This document shows positions 9,478 through 19,425 of a DNA stretch of 64,000 bases, one piece after another. Position numbers and translations under genes: made by a program. Positions within the stretch are counted from its first letter, which is position 1. Each line of letters begins with the position of its first letter. Source of the DNA: Flavivirga amylovorans (GTDB lineage: Bacteria > Bacteroidota > Bacteroidia > Flavobacteriales > Flavobacteriaceae). Where the stretch lies: the NCBI RefSeq assembly GCF_030540875.1, contig NZ_JAUOEM010000003.1, positions 62,001 through 126,000 of the forward strand. The letters run 5' to 3'. Under the pieces are notes generated by a model. That model was given only the letters and a program-made list of their open reading frames with translations. It searched no databases and was not told where the DNA came from.

Positions 9478-10017
9478 TTGAAAGCTAATAGCAAAGTGCT
9501 TCCTAAAAGCGATTTAAGAAAAACTTTCGATACATATTACGATGCACTCGTACAATATGCAAATCGCTTTTTGGTGTCAAAAGACGAATGCGAAGATCTC
9601 ATACAAGATATTTTTGTCGACCTATGGGAAAAAGAAAACACGTTTCCAGACGAGCCATCATTAAGAGCATATCTATATAAAGCCGCTCGAAATAAATGTT
9701 ATAATGTTATTAAGCACAATAAGGTAAAAAATAAATATGCTGCTAGCACCATTCAAGAGTTAGAAGACGATAATTTATTCCTTAAGCAAATCCTTGAAGA
9801 AGAAATCGTAAGGCAATTGCATAAAGCCATAGACGTCCTTCCAGAGCGTAAAAAAGAAATTATCAAGTTAAGTCTTAAAGGGATAAAAAATAATGAAATT
9901 GCAGAGACCCTAGGTATAAAATTACAAACCGTAAAAACGTTAAAATCGCAATCTTATAAAATTTTAAGAGACCAGTTTAAAGATTTAAGCACAATAATTT
10001 ACTTCTTATTAGCATAA
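9478..10017 (+). CDS. ECF sigma factor, locus B
   Basis: Extracytoplasmic-function sigma factor of the FecI-like Bacteroidota type, 179 aa. Region 2 is seen in FDTYYDALVQYANRF and DECEDLIQDIFVDLWE, region 4 in LPERKKEIIKLSLKG and NNEIAETLGIKLQTVKTLKS. No ATG lies near the N-terminus. TTG at 9478 gives a start of normal length and is the best choice. Unlike the sigma genes of loci C and D it is transcribed in the same direction as its FecR gene, and its sequence is clearly different from theirs. It would direct RNA polymerase to the locus B operon when the FecR at 10135 releases it. Confidence 0.92.
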   Translation: MKANSKVLPKSDLRKTFDTYYDALVQYANRFLVSKDECEDLIQDIFVDLWEKENTFPDEPSLRAYLYKAARNKCYNVIKHNKVKNKYAASTIQELEDDNLFLKQILEEEIVRQLHKAIDVLPERKKEIIKLSLKGIKNNEIAETLGIKLQTVKTLKSQSYKILRDQFKDLSTIIYFLLA

Positions 10018-10134
10018 CAACAGGCTTTATCTCATAGTCTTTTAACAATAATTTTACCATTTCTTAAAAAAAGTATAAACTTTAGTAGTACCTTTTTAAT
10101 TAATAGTTGTTCTATACATAAATGCACCAATATA

Positions 10135-11298
10135 ATGAACGATATTTTTCACATATCAAAGCTAGTAATCAAAAAGAAGTTAAAGGTTTTAACCGATGCC
10201 GAGAAATCGCAATTAAAGCAATTTAAGAGAAACTATCCATTTTCTAAAGGCATTAATTTCGAATATATAACTCAAAGAATATCAGAGCACATAGCATTAG
10301 ATAAACAAAAAGCTTGGGAGGCGGTAGTTATAAAAGCACAGCAAGGACAAAACACACCAGTGATTCCTATCTACAGAAAGCCTTGGTTTAAATACACAGC
10401 TGCAGCATCAGTAGTATTCGTTTTGGCACTAACGGTATTCTTAAATAAAGATAACAACCAACAACAATTTACAGAGCCTATCATAGTGAACAACCAAATA
10501 GAGAAAGGAACCGACAAGGCAACCCTTACGTTGGAGAATGGAGAACAAGTTACTTTAACTAAAGGCGATACCTACCAAACACAAGATGCTACCAGTAACG
10601 GAGAAGAGATCATTTACGATAGTAGCAGTACTTCAAGCGAATTAGTCTATAACCATCTAACAATCCCTAGAGGGGGGCAATTCCATTTAATCCTTTCAGA
10701 TGGTACACAGGTATGGTTAAATTCCGAGAGCCAATTAAAATACCCGGTAGCATTTAATAAGGGAGAAACAAGGCAAGTAGAGCTGGTATATGGGGAAGCC
10801 TATTTCGATGTGTCACCAAGTACCAATCACAATGGTGCCGACTTCAAAGTATATCATAAAGATCAGGAGGTGCAGGTGCTAGGTACCGAGTTTAACATTA
10901 AGGCATATAAAGATGAGGTTAATGTATATACCACATTAGTAGAAGGTAAGGTGGCTGTTAGTTATTTAGATCAAAGTCAAAATTTAAACCCAGGGCAACA
11001 AGCCGCTTTATATACAGTACAAAACAAACTGGAGATAAGTAATGTAAATGCAATTCGCGAAATCGCTTGGATAAATGGGGAGTTCATGCTAGAACATAAA
11101 ACATTAACAGAGATTATGCAAGTATTATCGCGGTGGTACGATATGGATGTAATCTTCGAGACAGAAAAATTAAGAGATGTGCGCTTTGTAGGAGTTCTAG
11201 GTAAAGATCAAAGCATTATCGAAATACTTGAAACAATCAAAAATTTCGGAGTCATAACTAATTACGAAATCAATAATAAAACCATAACACTCAAATAA
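10135..11298 (+). CDS. FecR-type anti-sigma factor, locus B
   Basis: Anti-sigma factor of 387 aa. The N-terminal cytoplasmic part (to about residue 85) is unrelated to that of the other three FecR proteins, which fits the different sigma factor it must bind. After the membrane helix (about 86-103) it becomes nearly identical to them: TDKATLTLENGEQ, TIPRGGQFHLILSDGTQVW, VYGEAYFDVSPS and the terminal DUF4974-like region ending NNKTITLK. The gene sits 117 bases after the sigma stop and 198 bases before susC. Confidence 0.93.
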   Translation: MNDIFHISKLVIKKKLKVLTDAEKSQLKQFKRNYPFSKGINFEYITQRISEHIALDKQKAWEAVVIKAQQGQNTPVIPIYRKPWFKYTAAASVVFVLALTVFLNKDNNQQQFTEPIIVNNQIEKGTDKATLTLENGEQVTLTKGDTYQTQDATSNGEEIIYDSSSTSSELVYNHLTIPRGGQFHLILSDGTQVWLNSESQLKYPVAFNKGETRQVELVYGEAYFDVSPSTNHNGADFKVYHKDQEVQVLGTEFNIKAYKDEVNVYTTLVEGKVAVSYLDQSQNLNPGQQAALYTVQNKLEISNVNAIREIAWINGEFMLEHKTLTEIMQVLSRWYDMDVIFETEKLRDVRFVGVLGKDQSIIEILETIKNFGVITNYEINNKTITLK

Positions 11299-11302
11299 GT
11301 GA

Positions 11303-11372
11303 AACTCAACATTGAAGTCCGAAGGAAAATTCAATGTTGTAAGTTGAACTTATCCCGACGAATATCGGTATC
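11303..11372. repeat. Hairpin block after fecR, locus B
   Basis: CAACATTGAA and TTCAATGTTG pair perfectly around a short loop. They are followed by an imperfect TCCCGAC/ATCGGTA hairpin. The same ~90-base block, almost unchanged, follows the FecR gene of locus C at 22535-22610 but is absent from A and D. It has no T-tract and may be an attenuator or an RNA-processing site between fecR and susC. Confidence 0.5.
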
Positions 11373-11402
11373 TATAAAAAAGTATTAAAAAAACATAAAA
11401 AA

Positions 11403-11448
11403 AGGGAGCGAAGTTCAACCATTTCGACGTGACAGAAACTCCGTCCCT
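11403..11448 (+). promoter_or_regulatory. susC leader stem-loop, locus B
   Basis: The outer arms GGGA and TCCC pair. The inner stem is AGTT with AACT, where loci C and D have GTTT with AAAC, so the pairing is kept although the bases differ. It ends 48 bases before the susC start. Confidence 0.6.
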
Positions 11449-11496
11449 AATACCAATTTAATTAAAACTAATGTCTAACTAAATCAATACAAATTT

Positions 11497-14400
11497 ATGG
11501 AAATTAAATTAACTGTGGTTCATTCCTTTTTTAGGAAACGGACTCTAATGATGCTCATGAGAACATTTATTTTCTTATTCTGCACAACGGTCTTCAGTTT
11601 AAACACTGATATTACCAATGCACAAGAAAAAATCAAAATCGATCAAGACAAAGTCATGACCGTCGATGAGGTGTTCGATATGATTATAGACCAAACCAAA
11701 TACCGTTTTATGTATCCTGAAGATTTATTCAAGGGTATCCCTAATGTACAGCTCAAAAAAGGAGTACTAAGCGTTGGCAAGCTACTCCAAAAAACATTAC
11801 CTAAAGGCAAATTCAATGTCATTTTAGGTGTAGATAACAGGATAACTATAAAAGAGAGGTCTCTAATCATACAACGCCAAGTCACTGGCAAAGTCACTGG
11901 AGAAGATGGCATACCCTTAGCAGGAGTAACGGTCTTGGTAAAGGGAACAACAAGAGGAGTCTCTACAGATTTTGATGGTCAATATGGAATTGTAATAGTA
12001 GATGACTCCAATGTACTTATTTTCTCTTCTATTGGTTATGCAACCCAAGAGATTGCGGTAGGAACACAGTCAACTATTAATGTGATGTTGAAAGAGGAGG
12101 TAAGTCAATTGGATGCAATTGAAATTAATGCGGGTTACTATAAAACTTCTAAAAGACAAGCAACAGGAAACATTTCGCGTATTACATCAAAAGATATAGA
12201 AAACCAACCCGTAAATAATCCGTTAGTAGCTATTCAAGGCCAGATAGCAGGATTACAAATCCAACAAACTTCAGGTACACCTGGTGCGGGTATTAATGTC
12301 AATATTCGTGGATTAAATAGTTTAAATAATGGCCAATTACTTAATGACGGAGAGACAAGCTTACCAAATGCTAATAGACCTTTTTACATTGTAGATGGAG
12401 TTCCATTTATATCCGAATCAATAAACTCTGGATTTCTTCCATTAGGCGGTGGCAATCCTCTAGTTTCAATTTCACCTTCAGATATTGAAAGTATTGAGGT
12501 GTTAAAAGATGCTGATGCTACTGCTATATATGGATCAAGAGGAGCTAATGGTGTAATATTAATTACAACGAAAAAAGGTGAAACAGGAAAAACAAACGTT
12601 ACTTTAGACTATTCCCATGGACTCGTTCAAGTCAATAACAGGGTAGATTTATTAAATACACAACAGTATATAGAAATGCGTAGTGAAGCCTTTAATAATG
12701 ATGTTTTCACACCTAATGAAAACAATGCTCCAGATTTATTGTTATGGAATCAAAATAGGTATACCGATTGGCAAGAAGAATTATTGAGTGGGACTGGAGA
12801 ACAGACTAATACATCAGCATCAATTTCAGGCGGTAATTTAAACACGAATTTTGTGTTACGTTTTAATGCCATAAAACAGACTAATGTTTTTAATTATGAT
12901 GATTCTGCATTTAAATCAGGTTCAGGACATTTAAGTATTAATCATAATTCTTCGAATGGTCGATTTAATGTGGTTTTTTCATCAACTTATTCTTCAATAG
13001 AAAACCAACAGAATGCTACAGATATAACCAATCAAGCTTTAACACTGGCACCTAATGCACCTGCTTTATTTGATGAAAATGGTAATTTGAATTGGGAAAA
13101 CAATTTTAGAAACCCAATTGGCTTCATAAGAGAAAAATATACTAATAAAACTCATCTTTTTAACATGAACATAACCCCTTCATATAAAATAGTTAAGGGA
13201 TTGAGATTAAAAACTGCGTTTGGGTTTAATAATACACAAGTTGATGAAACTCAAATAAGGCCACTTTCATCAAAGCCACCAGAAGAGCAATTTGGCGACA
13301 ATAGAATAGCCGATAGTAGAAATAATACATGGATAGTTGAGCCTCAATTAGATTTTTCTACATCTATTGGCGAATTAGGAGAAATATCGATTCTGTTAGG
13401 AGCAACATTTCAAAAATCAACAATTGAAGGAAAAACACTTTTTGGTAGAGAATATACTTCAGATGCCTTAATTAATGATATTCAGGCTGCTGGAGATATA
13501 ACTGTACCTTCAACAAGATTTAGTGAATATAAATATAATGCGGTTTATGCCCGAGTAAATTATAATTATGACGGGAAATATGTTTTAAATTTAACAGGAA
13601 GAAGAGATGGCTCAAGTAGGTTCGGTCCAGGTAAACAGTTTGGAAATTTTGGTGCGCTTGGTGCAGCATGGTTATTTTCCGAAGAGAAATTTTTTAAAAG
13701 TTCTTCTTGGTTAAATTTAGGTAAACTTCGTGGTAGTTATGGTGTGACAGGTAATGATCAAATTAATGATTATGGTTTCTTAAACACTTTCAGAACAGTA
13801 AATGCTTATAATAACACTTCTTCTTTGGAACTTGCCAGAGCTAGTAATCCGAATTATTCATGGGAAACCACTAAAAAATTAGAATTTGCTTTAGAGTTAG
13901 GGTTTTTTAGCAATCGCTTAAACCTTGAAACAAGTTGGTATCGTAATCGTACATCAGACATGCTAATTGGTAGACCGTTACCAGGAACTACAGGTTTCTC
14001 ATCACTGCAATTTAACTTGCCTGCAACTATTGAAAATAGAGGATGGGAGTTTACATTAAATTCAACAAATATTTCGAATAGAAACCTCAAATGGCTAACA
14101 TCTGCAAATTTTACTTTCTTCGATAATGAGTTGTTAGAATTTTCAGAAATAGAAAAGTTCCCTGGTTTTAATGATACATATGTGATTGGAGAATCAATAT
14201 TTGGTGCAAAACAATTCAAAACATTGGGAGTAGATTCTCAAACTGGAGAATATCTTTTTGAAGATTTCAATAATGATAGCGAAATTGATAGACTTGACAG
14301 ACAAGATTATGTTGAATTAAAGCAAGACTTTTACGGAGGTATCACTAATAGTCTTAACTATAAAGGCTTTCATCTAAACATATTTTTTCAATTTGTTAAA

Positions 14401-14793
14401 CAGAATGGTATAGCGTTTTCTTCAGAGTTTGGTCAACCTGGTGCACAAAGCAATCAATTTATAGAGGTTTTGGATAGATGGCAGAATCAAGGAGATAATG
14501 TCAGTTTTAAATCTTATAGTGTTTCATCTTTAGGAAGAACAAATTATGGAAGATACCGTACTTCTAGTGACGCCATCGTCGATGCATCCTATATCCGTTT
14601 AAAAAATTTATCACTATCGTGGTCATTGCCTAGTAGATTAACAGATAAGTTACATTTAGGAGGTGCAAAAATATTCATCCAAGGTCAAAATTTGTTAACC
14701 ATTACACCTTACAAAGGGTTGGATCCAGAAACTCGGGGTACTGGATTACCTCCAGCTAGAATTATTACAACGGGTTTACAATTAACATTTTAA
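11497..14793 (+). CDS. SusC/RagA-type TonB-dependent transporter with STN domain, locus B
   Basis: Outer-membrane importer of 1,098 aa. A signal peptide ends at about TNAQ, then come the STN domain (VMTVDEVFDMIIDQTKYRFMYP), the carboxypeptidase-regulatory-like domain (QRQVTGKVTGEDGIPLAG), the plug (LKDADATAIYGSRGANGVI) and the barrel. The plug carries the SRG form and the GQIAGLQIQQTSG segment that it shares with locus C, which places it in a B/C subgroup. The ATG start is supported by the shared leader CAAATTTATGGAAATTAAA. susD begins 13 bases after the stop. The STN domain implies that it signals to the FecR at 10135. Confidence 0.95.
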   Translation: MEIKLTVVHSFFRKRTLMMLMRTFIFLFCTTVFSLNTDITNAQEKIKIDQDKVMTVDEVFDMIIDQTKYRFMYPEDLFKGIPNVQLKKGVLSVGKLLQKTLPKGKFNVILGVDNRITIKERSLIIQRQVTGKVTGEDGIPLAGVTVLVKGTTRGVSTDFDGQYGIVIVDDSNVLIFSSIGYATQEIAVGTQSTINVMLKEEVSQLDAIEINAGYYKTSKRQATGNISRITSKDIENQPVNNPLVAIQGQIAGLQIQQTSGTPGAGINVNIRGLNSLNNGQLLNDGETSLPNANRPFYIVDGVPFISESINSGFLPLGGGNPLVSISPSDIESIEVLKDADATAIYGSRGANGVILITTKKGETGKTNVTLDYSHGLVQVNNRVDLLNTQQYIEMRSEAFNNDVFTPNENNAPDLLLWNQNRYTDWQEELLSGTGEQTNTSASISGGNLNTNFVLRFNAIKQTNVFNYDDSAFKSGSGHLSINHNSSNGRFNVVFSSTYSSIENQQNATDITNQALTLAPNAPALFDENGNLNWENNFRNPIGFIREKYTNKTHLFNMNITPSYKIVKGLRLKTAFGFNNTQVDETQIRPLSSKPPEEQFGDNRIADSRNNTWIVEPQLDFSTSIGELGEISILLGATFQKSTIEGKTLFGREYTSDALINDIQAAGDITVPSTRFSEYKYNAVYARVNYNYDGKYVLNLTGRRDGSSRFGPGKQFGNFGALGAAWLFSEEKFFKSSSWLNLGKLRGSYGVTGNDQINDYGFLNTFRTVNAYNNTSSLELARASNPNYSWETTKKLEFALELGFFSNRLNLETSWYRNRTSDMLIGRPLPGTTGFSSLQFNLPATIENRGWEFTLNSTNISNRNLKWLTSANFTFFDNELLEFSEIEKFPGFNDTYVIGESIFGAKQFKTLGVDSQTGEYLFEDFNNDSEIDRLDRQDYVELKQDFYGGITNSLNYKGFHLNIFFQFVKQNGIAFSSEFGQPGAQSNQFIEVLDRWQNQGDNVSFKSYSVSSLGRTNYGRYRTSSDAIVDASYIRLKNLSLSWSLPSRLTDKLHLGGAKIFIQGQNLLTITPYKGLDPETRGTGLPPARIITTGLQLTF

Positions 14794-14806
14794 TAAAAGT
14801 TTAATC

Positions 14807-16249
14807 ATGAAATATTTAGTAAAAAATAAGAACAATTATTTAAAACTTAATATAAGTTGCAGTTTACTGGTTTTTTTAACGGTAATTACATTTCTTTCTT
14901 GTGAAGATTTTGTCGATATCGATGCGCCAAAAGATCAAGTGGTAACAGAAGAGGTGTTTAGTACTGATGAAACTGTGACAGCTGCTATAAGTGGAGTTTA
15001 TAGCTTAATGACTTCTAATTTTGATAATATTTTTAACACAAGTTTAGAAGTATATACAGGAATCGCATCTGATGAATTTACCAATCACAATACTGCCATT
15101 TCACAAGAACAGTATTATACAAATGAATTGCAGTCAGATAATACTCTATTGTACACACAATTTTGGGGAATCCCTTATAACGTTATCGCTAACGTAAATG
15201 TAATAGCGGAAAATTTAGAAAACAACACAAATGTTAGTGCCGAATTACGTGATCAAGTTTTAGGTGAGGCATTATTTGTAAGAGCATTTACTCACTTTTA
15301 TTTGACAAATTTGTTCGGTGATATACCATATGTTGATACATCTGATGTCGAAATTAATGCTTCAATTTCTAGATCTTCTCAAAGTGAAGTCTATAATTTT
15401 ATAATAGAGGATTTGCTACGGGCTCAAAATTTAATGATTGATGGATTTGAGTATTCCAGTGAACAAAAAGTACGCCCAAACAAATCTGCTGTTACAGCCT
15501 TTTTAGCAAGAGTGTATTTATATGTTGAAGATTGGGAAAATGCGGAAATCCAAGCCACCAATATAATAAGTCAGTCTGGTGTTTATAATTTGGAAAATAA
15601 TTTAGATAATGTCTTTTTGCCTGATAGTAATGAGGTAATATGGCAGCTAAAATCTGTTTTTTTTGAAAATAGAACAAGGCAGGGTGATATTTTTGTACTG
15701 GGCTTTCCACCCGGTAACTTTTTATTTACAACATCTTTGTCTCATTCATTAGTCAATGCTTTCGAGTTAGGTGATAGTCGCAGATCTCAATGGGTAGGGT
15801 TATTAGATTTTGGTTTTGCATCTTGGCATTATCCTTTTAAATACAAGAATGGTATTTTTAATCAACCAAATGCTGCAGAATATTCTGTTGTATTGAGATT
15901 AGCGGAGCAATTTTTAATAAGAGCAGAAGCTAGAGCTCAACAAGGAGATCAGGCAGGTGCTGTTTCGGATCTTGATGAGATACGTAATAGAGCTAACTTA
16001 CCTTTAATTCAAGTTACAAATCCTGGTATATCACTTCCAAATTTGCTGTTAGCTATTGAACAAGAGAGACGTGTGGAACTTTTTGCAGAATTTGGTCATC
16101 GCTGGTTGGATTTAAAACGTACTAGTCGTATCGATGAAGTTTTAGGAGCAATTAAGACTAATTGGGAATCAACAGATGCATTTTTTCCTATACCTGAACA
16201 AGAAATTATAAATAACCCTAATCTATTACCACAAAACGAGGGGTATTAG
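14807..16249 (+). CDS. RagB/SusD-type surface lipoprotein, locus B
   Basis: Partner of the SusC upstream, 480 aa. The signal sequence ends in the lipobox TFLSC followed by EDFVDIDAPKDQV. SusD landmarks are AAISGVYSLM, LIRAEARAQQGDQAG, ERRVELFAEFGHRWLDLKRT and the ending NPNLLPQNEGY. It is most like the locus C SusD. It caps the SusC channel at the cell surface and binds the imported ligand, whose nature is unknown. Confidence 0.94.
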   Translation: MKYLVKNKNNYLKLNISCSLLVFLTVITFLSCEDFVDIDAPKDQVVTEEVFSTDETVTAAISGVYSLMTSNFDNIFNTSLEVYTGIASDEFTNHNTAISQEQYYTNELQSDNTLLYTQFWGIPYNVIANVNVIAENLENNTNVSAELRDQVLGEALFVRAFTHFYLTNLFGDIPYVDTSDVEINASISRSSQSEVYNFIIEDLLRAQNLMIDGFEYSSEQKVRPNKSAVTAFLARVYLYVEDWENAEIQATNIISQSGVYNLENNLDNVFLPDSNEVIWQLKSVFFENRTRQGDIFVLGFPPGNFLFTTSLSHSLVNAFELGDSRRSQWVGLLDFGFASWHYPFKYKNGIFNQPNAAEYSVVLRLAEQFLIRAEARAQQGDQAGAVSDLDEIRNRANLPLIQVTNPGISLPNLLLAIEQERRVELFAEFGHRWLDLKRTSRIDEVLGAIKTNWESTDAFFPIPEQEIINNPNLLPQNEGY

Positions 16250-16277
16250 GTAGTTATTTCATTTTACATACAAGTTT

Positions 16278-16327
16278 AGGTTAACCTTCCTTTATAATAG
16301 ACTAATTCCAAAAAGAAAGGTTAGCCT
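16278..16327. repeat. Hairpin between susD and the TlpA-like gene, locus B
   Basis: AGGTTAACCTTCCTTT pairs imperfectly with AAAGAAAGGTTAGCCT, giving a stem of about 17 bp with a G-T pair and one mismatch, around an 18-base loop. No run of T follows. It occupies the same position as the hairpins at 6476 and 39343 but is unrelated in sequence. Confidence 0.5.
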
Positions 16328-16380
16328 AGTTGTAAGTGATTTTTAATTAATTAAGTTTTTATAAACGAAATTATACTCAA

Positions 16381-17922
16381 ATGAATTGTGATAAATATAA
16401 TATAACAAGCAGATTTAGTAATACTAGTTTTTTTCTTCTATTAATATCAATGTTATTATTTAGTTTTAAATCTAATGCCCAGCAGGAATATTTAAAAATA
16501 GGAGATAAAGCACCACCTATTAATGTACATTCTTGGCTGAAAAACAAACCTATTACTGAATTTCAAAGAGGGAAAGCCTATATAGTAGAATTTGGTGCCA
16601 CTTGGTGCAGAGGCTGTACAGAAATGATTCCTTATTTAACACATTTCTCAGATAAGTATTCTGAAGAGTTAGAAGTTATGGGGGTATTTGTTAAGGAAAC
16701 AAATATGATTCCTGAAACGGTACCTAATAAAAAACCAAAGTACATAGATCGGGTAAATCAGTATATCGAAAGGCAAGGAGATAGAATGCAATATAGTGTT
16801 GCTGTAGACGGTCCTGAAAAGTATATGGAAAACTACTGGATCAATGCTAGCGGGTTTTCTGGTCTTCCAAAAACATTTATCATCGATAAAGAGGGTTATA
16901 TTGCCGCAATGGGAATTATGCAACCAAAAACTATAGATAGTATAATCTCTCAAATTACACTAGATAAATACAATAGAGAAACTGTAATGAAAAAAGCATC
17001 AAAAGTCCAGGCAATGCCTTTTGATAGTAATAAATTATTGTACTTAGATAATAATGGAGGAGAAAATCCACATTTCGAGTTTAGGTCAGTATTAGCTAAA
17101 AGTAAAGGTGAGATCATTGCAGGTAATATTCCTTACGTCACTAGTAATGTTTGGATGTCTGAGGATAACGAGAGTTTAAAAGGAAGAGTGCAAGCTATTA
17201 ATGTTCCTCTTGAACAGTTATACTATTTAGCTTATGCAGATACATTGCGTAATGTTATGAATACTAGATTATATGGTACTAATAAGTACTTTGATACTAT
17301 AGTTAATCCCTATCGTAAATCATCATATGGCAAATACTGGCAGAAACCTATCCTTGAAGTTACAGATAAATCTTTATTTATTTGGGATAAGAATAACTAC
17401 AATAGCCCAAAAAATAAATGGCATTATAGTTTAAAGGTTCCTAAAGAAAAAAATACCGCTAGATTTTTACAAAAAGTGATGCGAAGTGATTTGCGAAATT
17501 ATTTTGGTTATGATGTGACTGTTGAAACGAGGGAAATGCCTTGTTGGTATTTAAAGGCAGAATTTGGTGCTGCTCAAAACTTAAAAACTAAAACCCCTGG
17601 TAGGGATTATGAATCTACTTCAATATCCAAAACAAGTTATAAATTCACTAATGCGGAAATCAGGGACATACTCTCTAGGTTTTACTTTAGTTATCATAAT
17701 AACAAGAAGAGTAACCCAGAAATGTATATGGTACCATTTATTGATGCTACGGCTATAACTACAGAGATTGATTATGACATTACGAGTGAGGAATTTCAAA
17801 ATTTTAAAAAAGATTTTAATTCGGCAAAAGCTTATATAAAGAGATTTGGATTATATCTTGAAAAAGGCACTAAAACCATGAAAGTAGTAGTAATTAGAGA
17901 CCCTAAAGAACTAGATAAATAG
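16381..17922 (+). CDS. TlpA-like thioredoxin fused to a DUF3738-like domain, locus B
   Basis: Secreted thiol-disulfide protein of 513 aa. A signal peptide (FLLLISMLLFSFKSNAQ) precedes GDKAPPINVHSW. The active site is WCRGC (Cys76, Cys79), with Arg-Gly between the cysteines, and the cis-proline loop is SGLPKTFIIDKEG. The C-terminal half carries the DUF3738-like pattern WHYSLKVPKEKN, FGYDVTVETREMPCWYL and GLYLEKGTKTMKVVVIRDP. Its middle part (YRKSSYGKYWQKPILEV) is closest to locus C. The subtilase gene starts 1 base after the stop, so these are translated from one message. Confidence 0.85.
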   Translation: MNCDKYNITSRFSNTSFFLLLISMLLFSFKSNAQQEYLKIGDKAPPINVHSWLKNKPITEFQRGKAYIVEFGATWCRGCTEMIPYLTHFSDKYSEELEVMGVFVKETNMIPETVPNKKPKYIDRVNQYIERQGDRMQYSVAVDGPEKYMENYWINASGFSGLPKTFIIDKEGYIAAMGIMQPKTIDSIISQITLDKYNRETVMKKASKVQAMPFDSNKLLYLDNNGGENPHFEFRSVLAKSKGEIIAGNIPYVTSNVWMSEDNESLKGRVQAINVPLEQLYYLAYADTLRNVMNTRLYGTNKYFDTIVNPYRKSSYGKYWQKPILEVTDKSLFIWDKNNYNSPKNKWHYSLKVPKEKNTARFLQKVMRSDLRNYFGYDVTVETREMPCWYLKAEFGAAQNLKTKTPGRDYESTSISKTSYKFTNAEIRDILSRFYFSYHNNKKSNPEMYMVPFIDATAITTEIDYDITSEEFQNFKKDFNSAKAYIKRFGLYLEKGTKTMKVVVIRDPKELDK

Positions 17923-17923
17923 T

Positions 17924-19423
17924 ATGAACAATAGATTTAATATATGTGCTGTTGTTGCAACTTGTTACTTTCTATTACTTGCCACTGGTTGTAAAACGAT
18001 ACAGTCCACAACAAGTAATTTAGTACCTACCCCAATAGTTAACAATGGAGCATTAACTTTTAAACAAACTGCTCTACCAGAAGATGTATTGCCAATATGG
18101 TCATACTTGGATCTTGTTTCAGATTCCATTTCGGGAATGAGTTTGGATAAAGCAAAACAAATTGTAGCAAATAAAAAGGTTAAGCCACTAATAGTAGCGG
18201 TTATAGATTCGGGTACAGACTTAGAACACGAAGTATTACAAGGTTTGGTATGGAGCAATCCAAAAGAGGTAGTAGGAAACCAAAAGGACGATGATAGTAA
18301 CGGCTATATAGACGATATCAATGGTTGGAACTTTTTAGCAGACGCCTATGGCGCACCATTGGCGATCACGCGTTTAGTAGCTAAATGTGAAGAATTGTGC
18401 ACAGAAGAAAATAGAAAAGATACATTTTGTAGCCGATGTGAACCACTGCAAAAGGAGTATGACGTAGCTTCAGAAAAAGCCAGTGAGGCTTATTCAAATA
18501 CTGTTCATTGGTATAATGAAGCTACGACTTCAGAGGCACATAAATTAGCCTATGATCATATTCTGGCATTAAACCAGTATCATTATAACCCTTTGTATAA
18601 CCCAAGAGAAATAATTGGAGATAACGTAAACGATTTAAATGATAAGTACTATGGAAATAACAGTGTATTACCGCAGGAAAAAAGTGAAACTCACGGTACA
18701 CATGTAGCTGGTATCGCCGTAAAAATAACAAGGCAATTTACCGATGCAATTAAATATTTACCAATTCGTGCGATCCCTAATGGTGACGAATACGATAAAG
18801 ACGTAGCGTTGGCCATCCGATATGCAGTAGATAGTGGAGCTAAAGTCATTAACATGAGCTTTGGTAAAGCCTATTCAGAACATCCAGACTGGGTACAAGA
18901 GGCGATAAAATATGCTGCATCCAAAGATGTACTAATGGTTCATGCAGCTGGAAATAATTCAAAAAACATAGATGAGTCGAAAGTATTTCCTAACGATCAG
19001 AATGCCAATGACAATGAGATAGCCGATAACATGATTACCGTTGGTGCCATTACTAGGTATTTTAACGAAGCTTTAGTATCGGAGTTCTCCAATTATGGAG
19101 AAAAGAATGTGGACATTTTTGCACCGGGGTCAAAAATCTATTCCGCATTACCAAATAACGAATACGGTTATCAACAAGGTACATCTATGGCGGCTCCAGC
19201 TGTGGCTGCAGTAGCAGGATTGGTACGCTCGTATTATCCAAAGCTATCCGCAAGTCAGGTAAAACACATTCTTATGAATTCTGGTATTGAAGTCCCCTTT
19301 GAAGTTTATGTTCCAGGAAAACCAGGTGAGAAACAACCCTTTTCAGAACTCTGTAAATCGGGTCGTATTTTAAATGCTTACAATGCCCTATTAATGGCAG
19401 AAAAAATGTCAAAAAATAAATAG
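17924..19423 (+). CDS. Subtilisin-like (S8) serine protease lipoprotein with four-cysteine insert, cargo of locus B
   Basis: Subtilase of 499 aa exported as a lipoprotein (lipobox LLLATGC, Cys23). The catalytic triad is Asp95 (VIDSGTD), His257 (HGTHVAG) and Ser421 (GTSMAAP), with oxyanion Asn344 (AAGNN). Between Asp and His is a long insertion of about 110 residues that carries four cysteines, Cys155, Cys159, Cys169 and Cys172 (C-x3-C-x9-C-x2-C). These could form disulfides and so be a target of the neighbouring redox proteins; this is inference. The gene is packed between the TlpA-like gene (1-base gap) and the DsbD-alpha gene (2-base gap). It may process a peptide imported by the SusCD pair or mature a surface protein. 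It has no type IX secretion domain at its C-terminus. Confidence 0.92.
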   Translation: MNNRFNICAVVATCYFLLLATGCKTIQSTTSNLVPTPIVNNGALTFKQTALPEDVLPIWSYLDLVSDSISGMSLDKAKQIVANKKVKPLIVAVIDSGTDLEHEVLQGLVWSNPKEVVGNQKDDDSNGYIDDINGWNFLADAYGAPLAITRLVAKCEELCTEENRKDTFCSRCEPLQKEYDVASEKASEAYSNTVHWYNEATTSEAHKLAYDHILALNQYHYNPLYNPREIIGDNVNDLNDKYYGNNSVLPQEKSETHGTHVAGIAVKITRQFTDAIKYLPIRAIPNGDEYDKDVALAIRYAVDSGAKVINMSFGKAYSEHPDWVQEAIKYAASKDVLMVHAAGNNSKNIDESKVFPNDQNANDNEIADNMITVGAITRYFNEALVSEFSNYGEKNVDIFAPGSKIYSALPNNEYGYQQGTSMAAPAVAAVAGLVRSYYPKLSASQVKHILMNSGIEVPFEVYVPGKPGEKQPFSELCKSGRILNAYNALLMAEKMSKNK

Positions 19424-19425
19424 AA

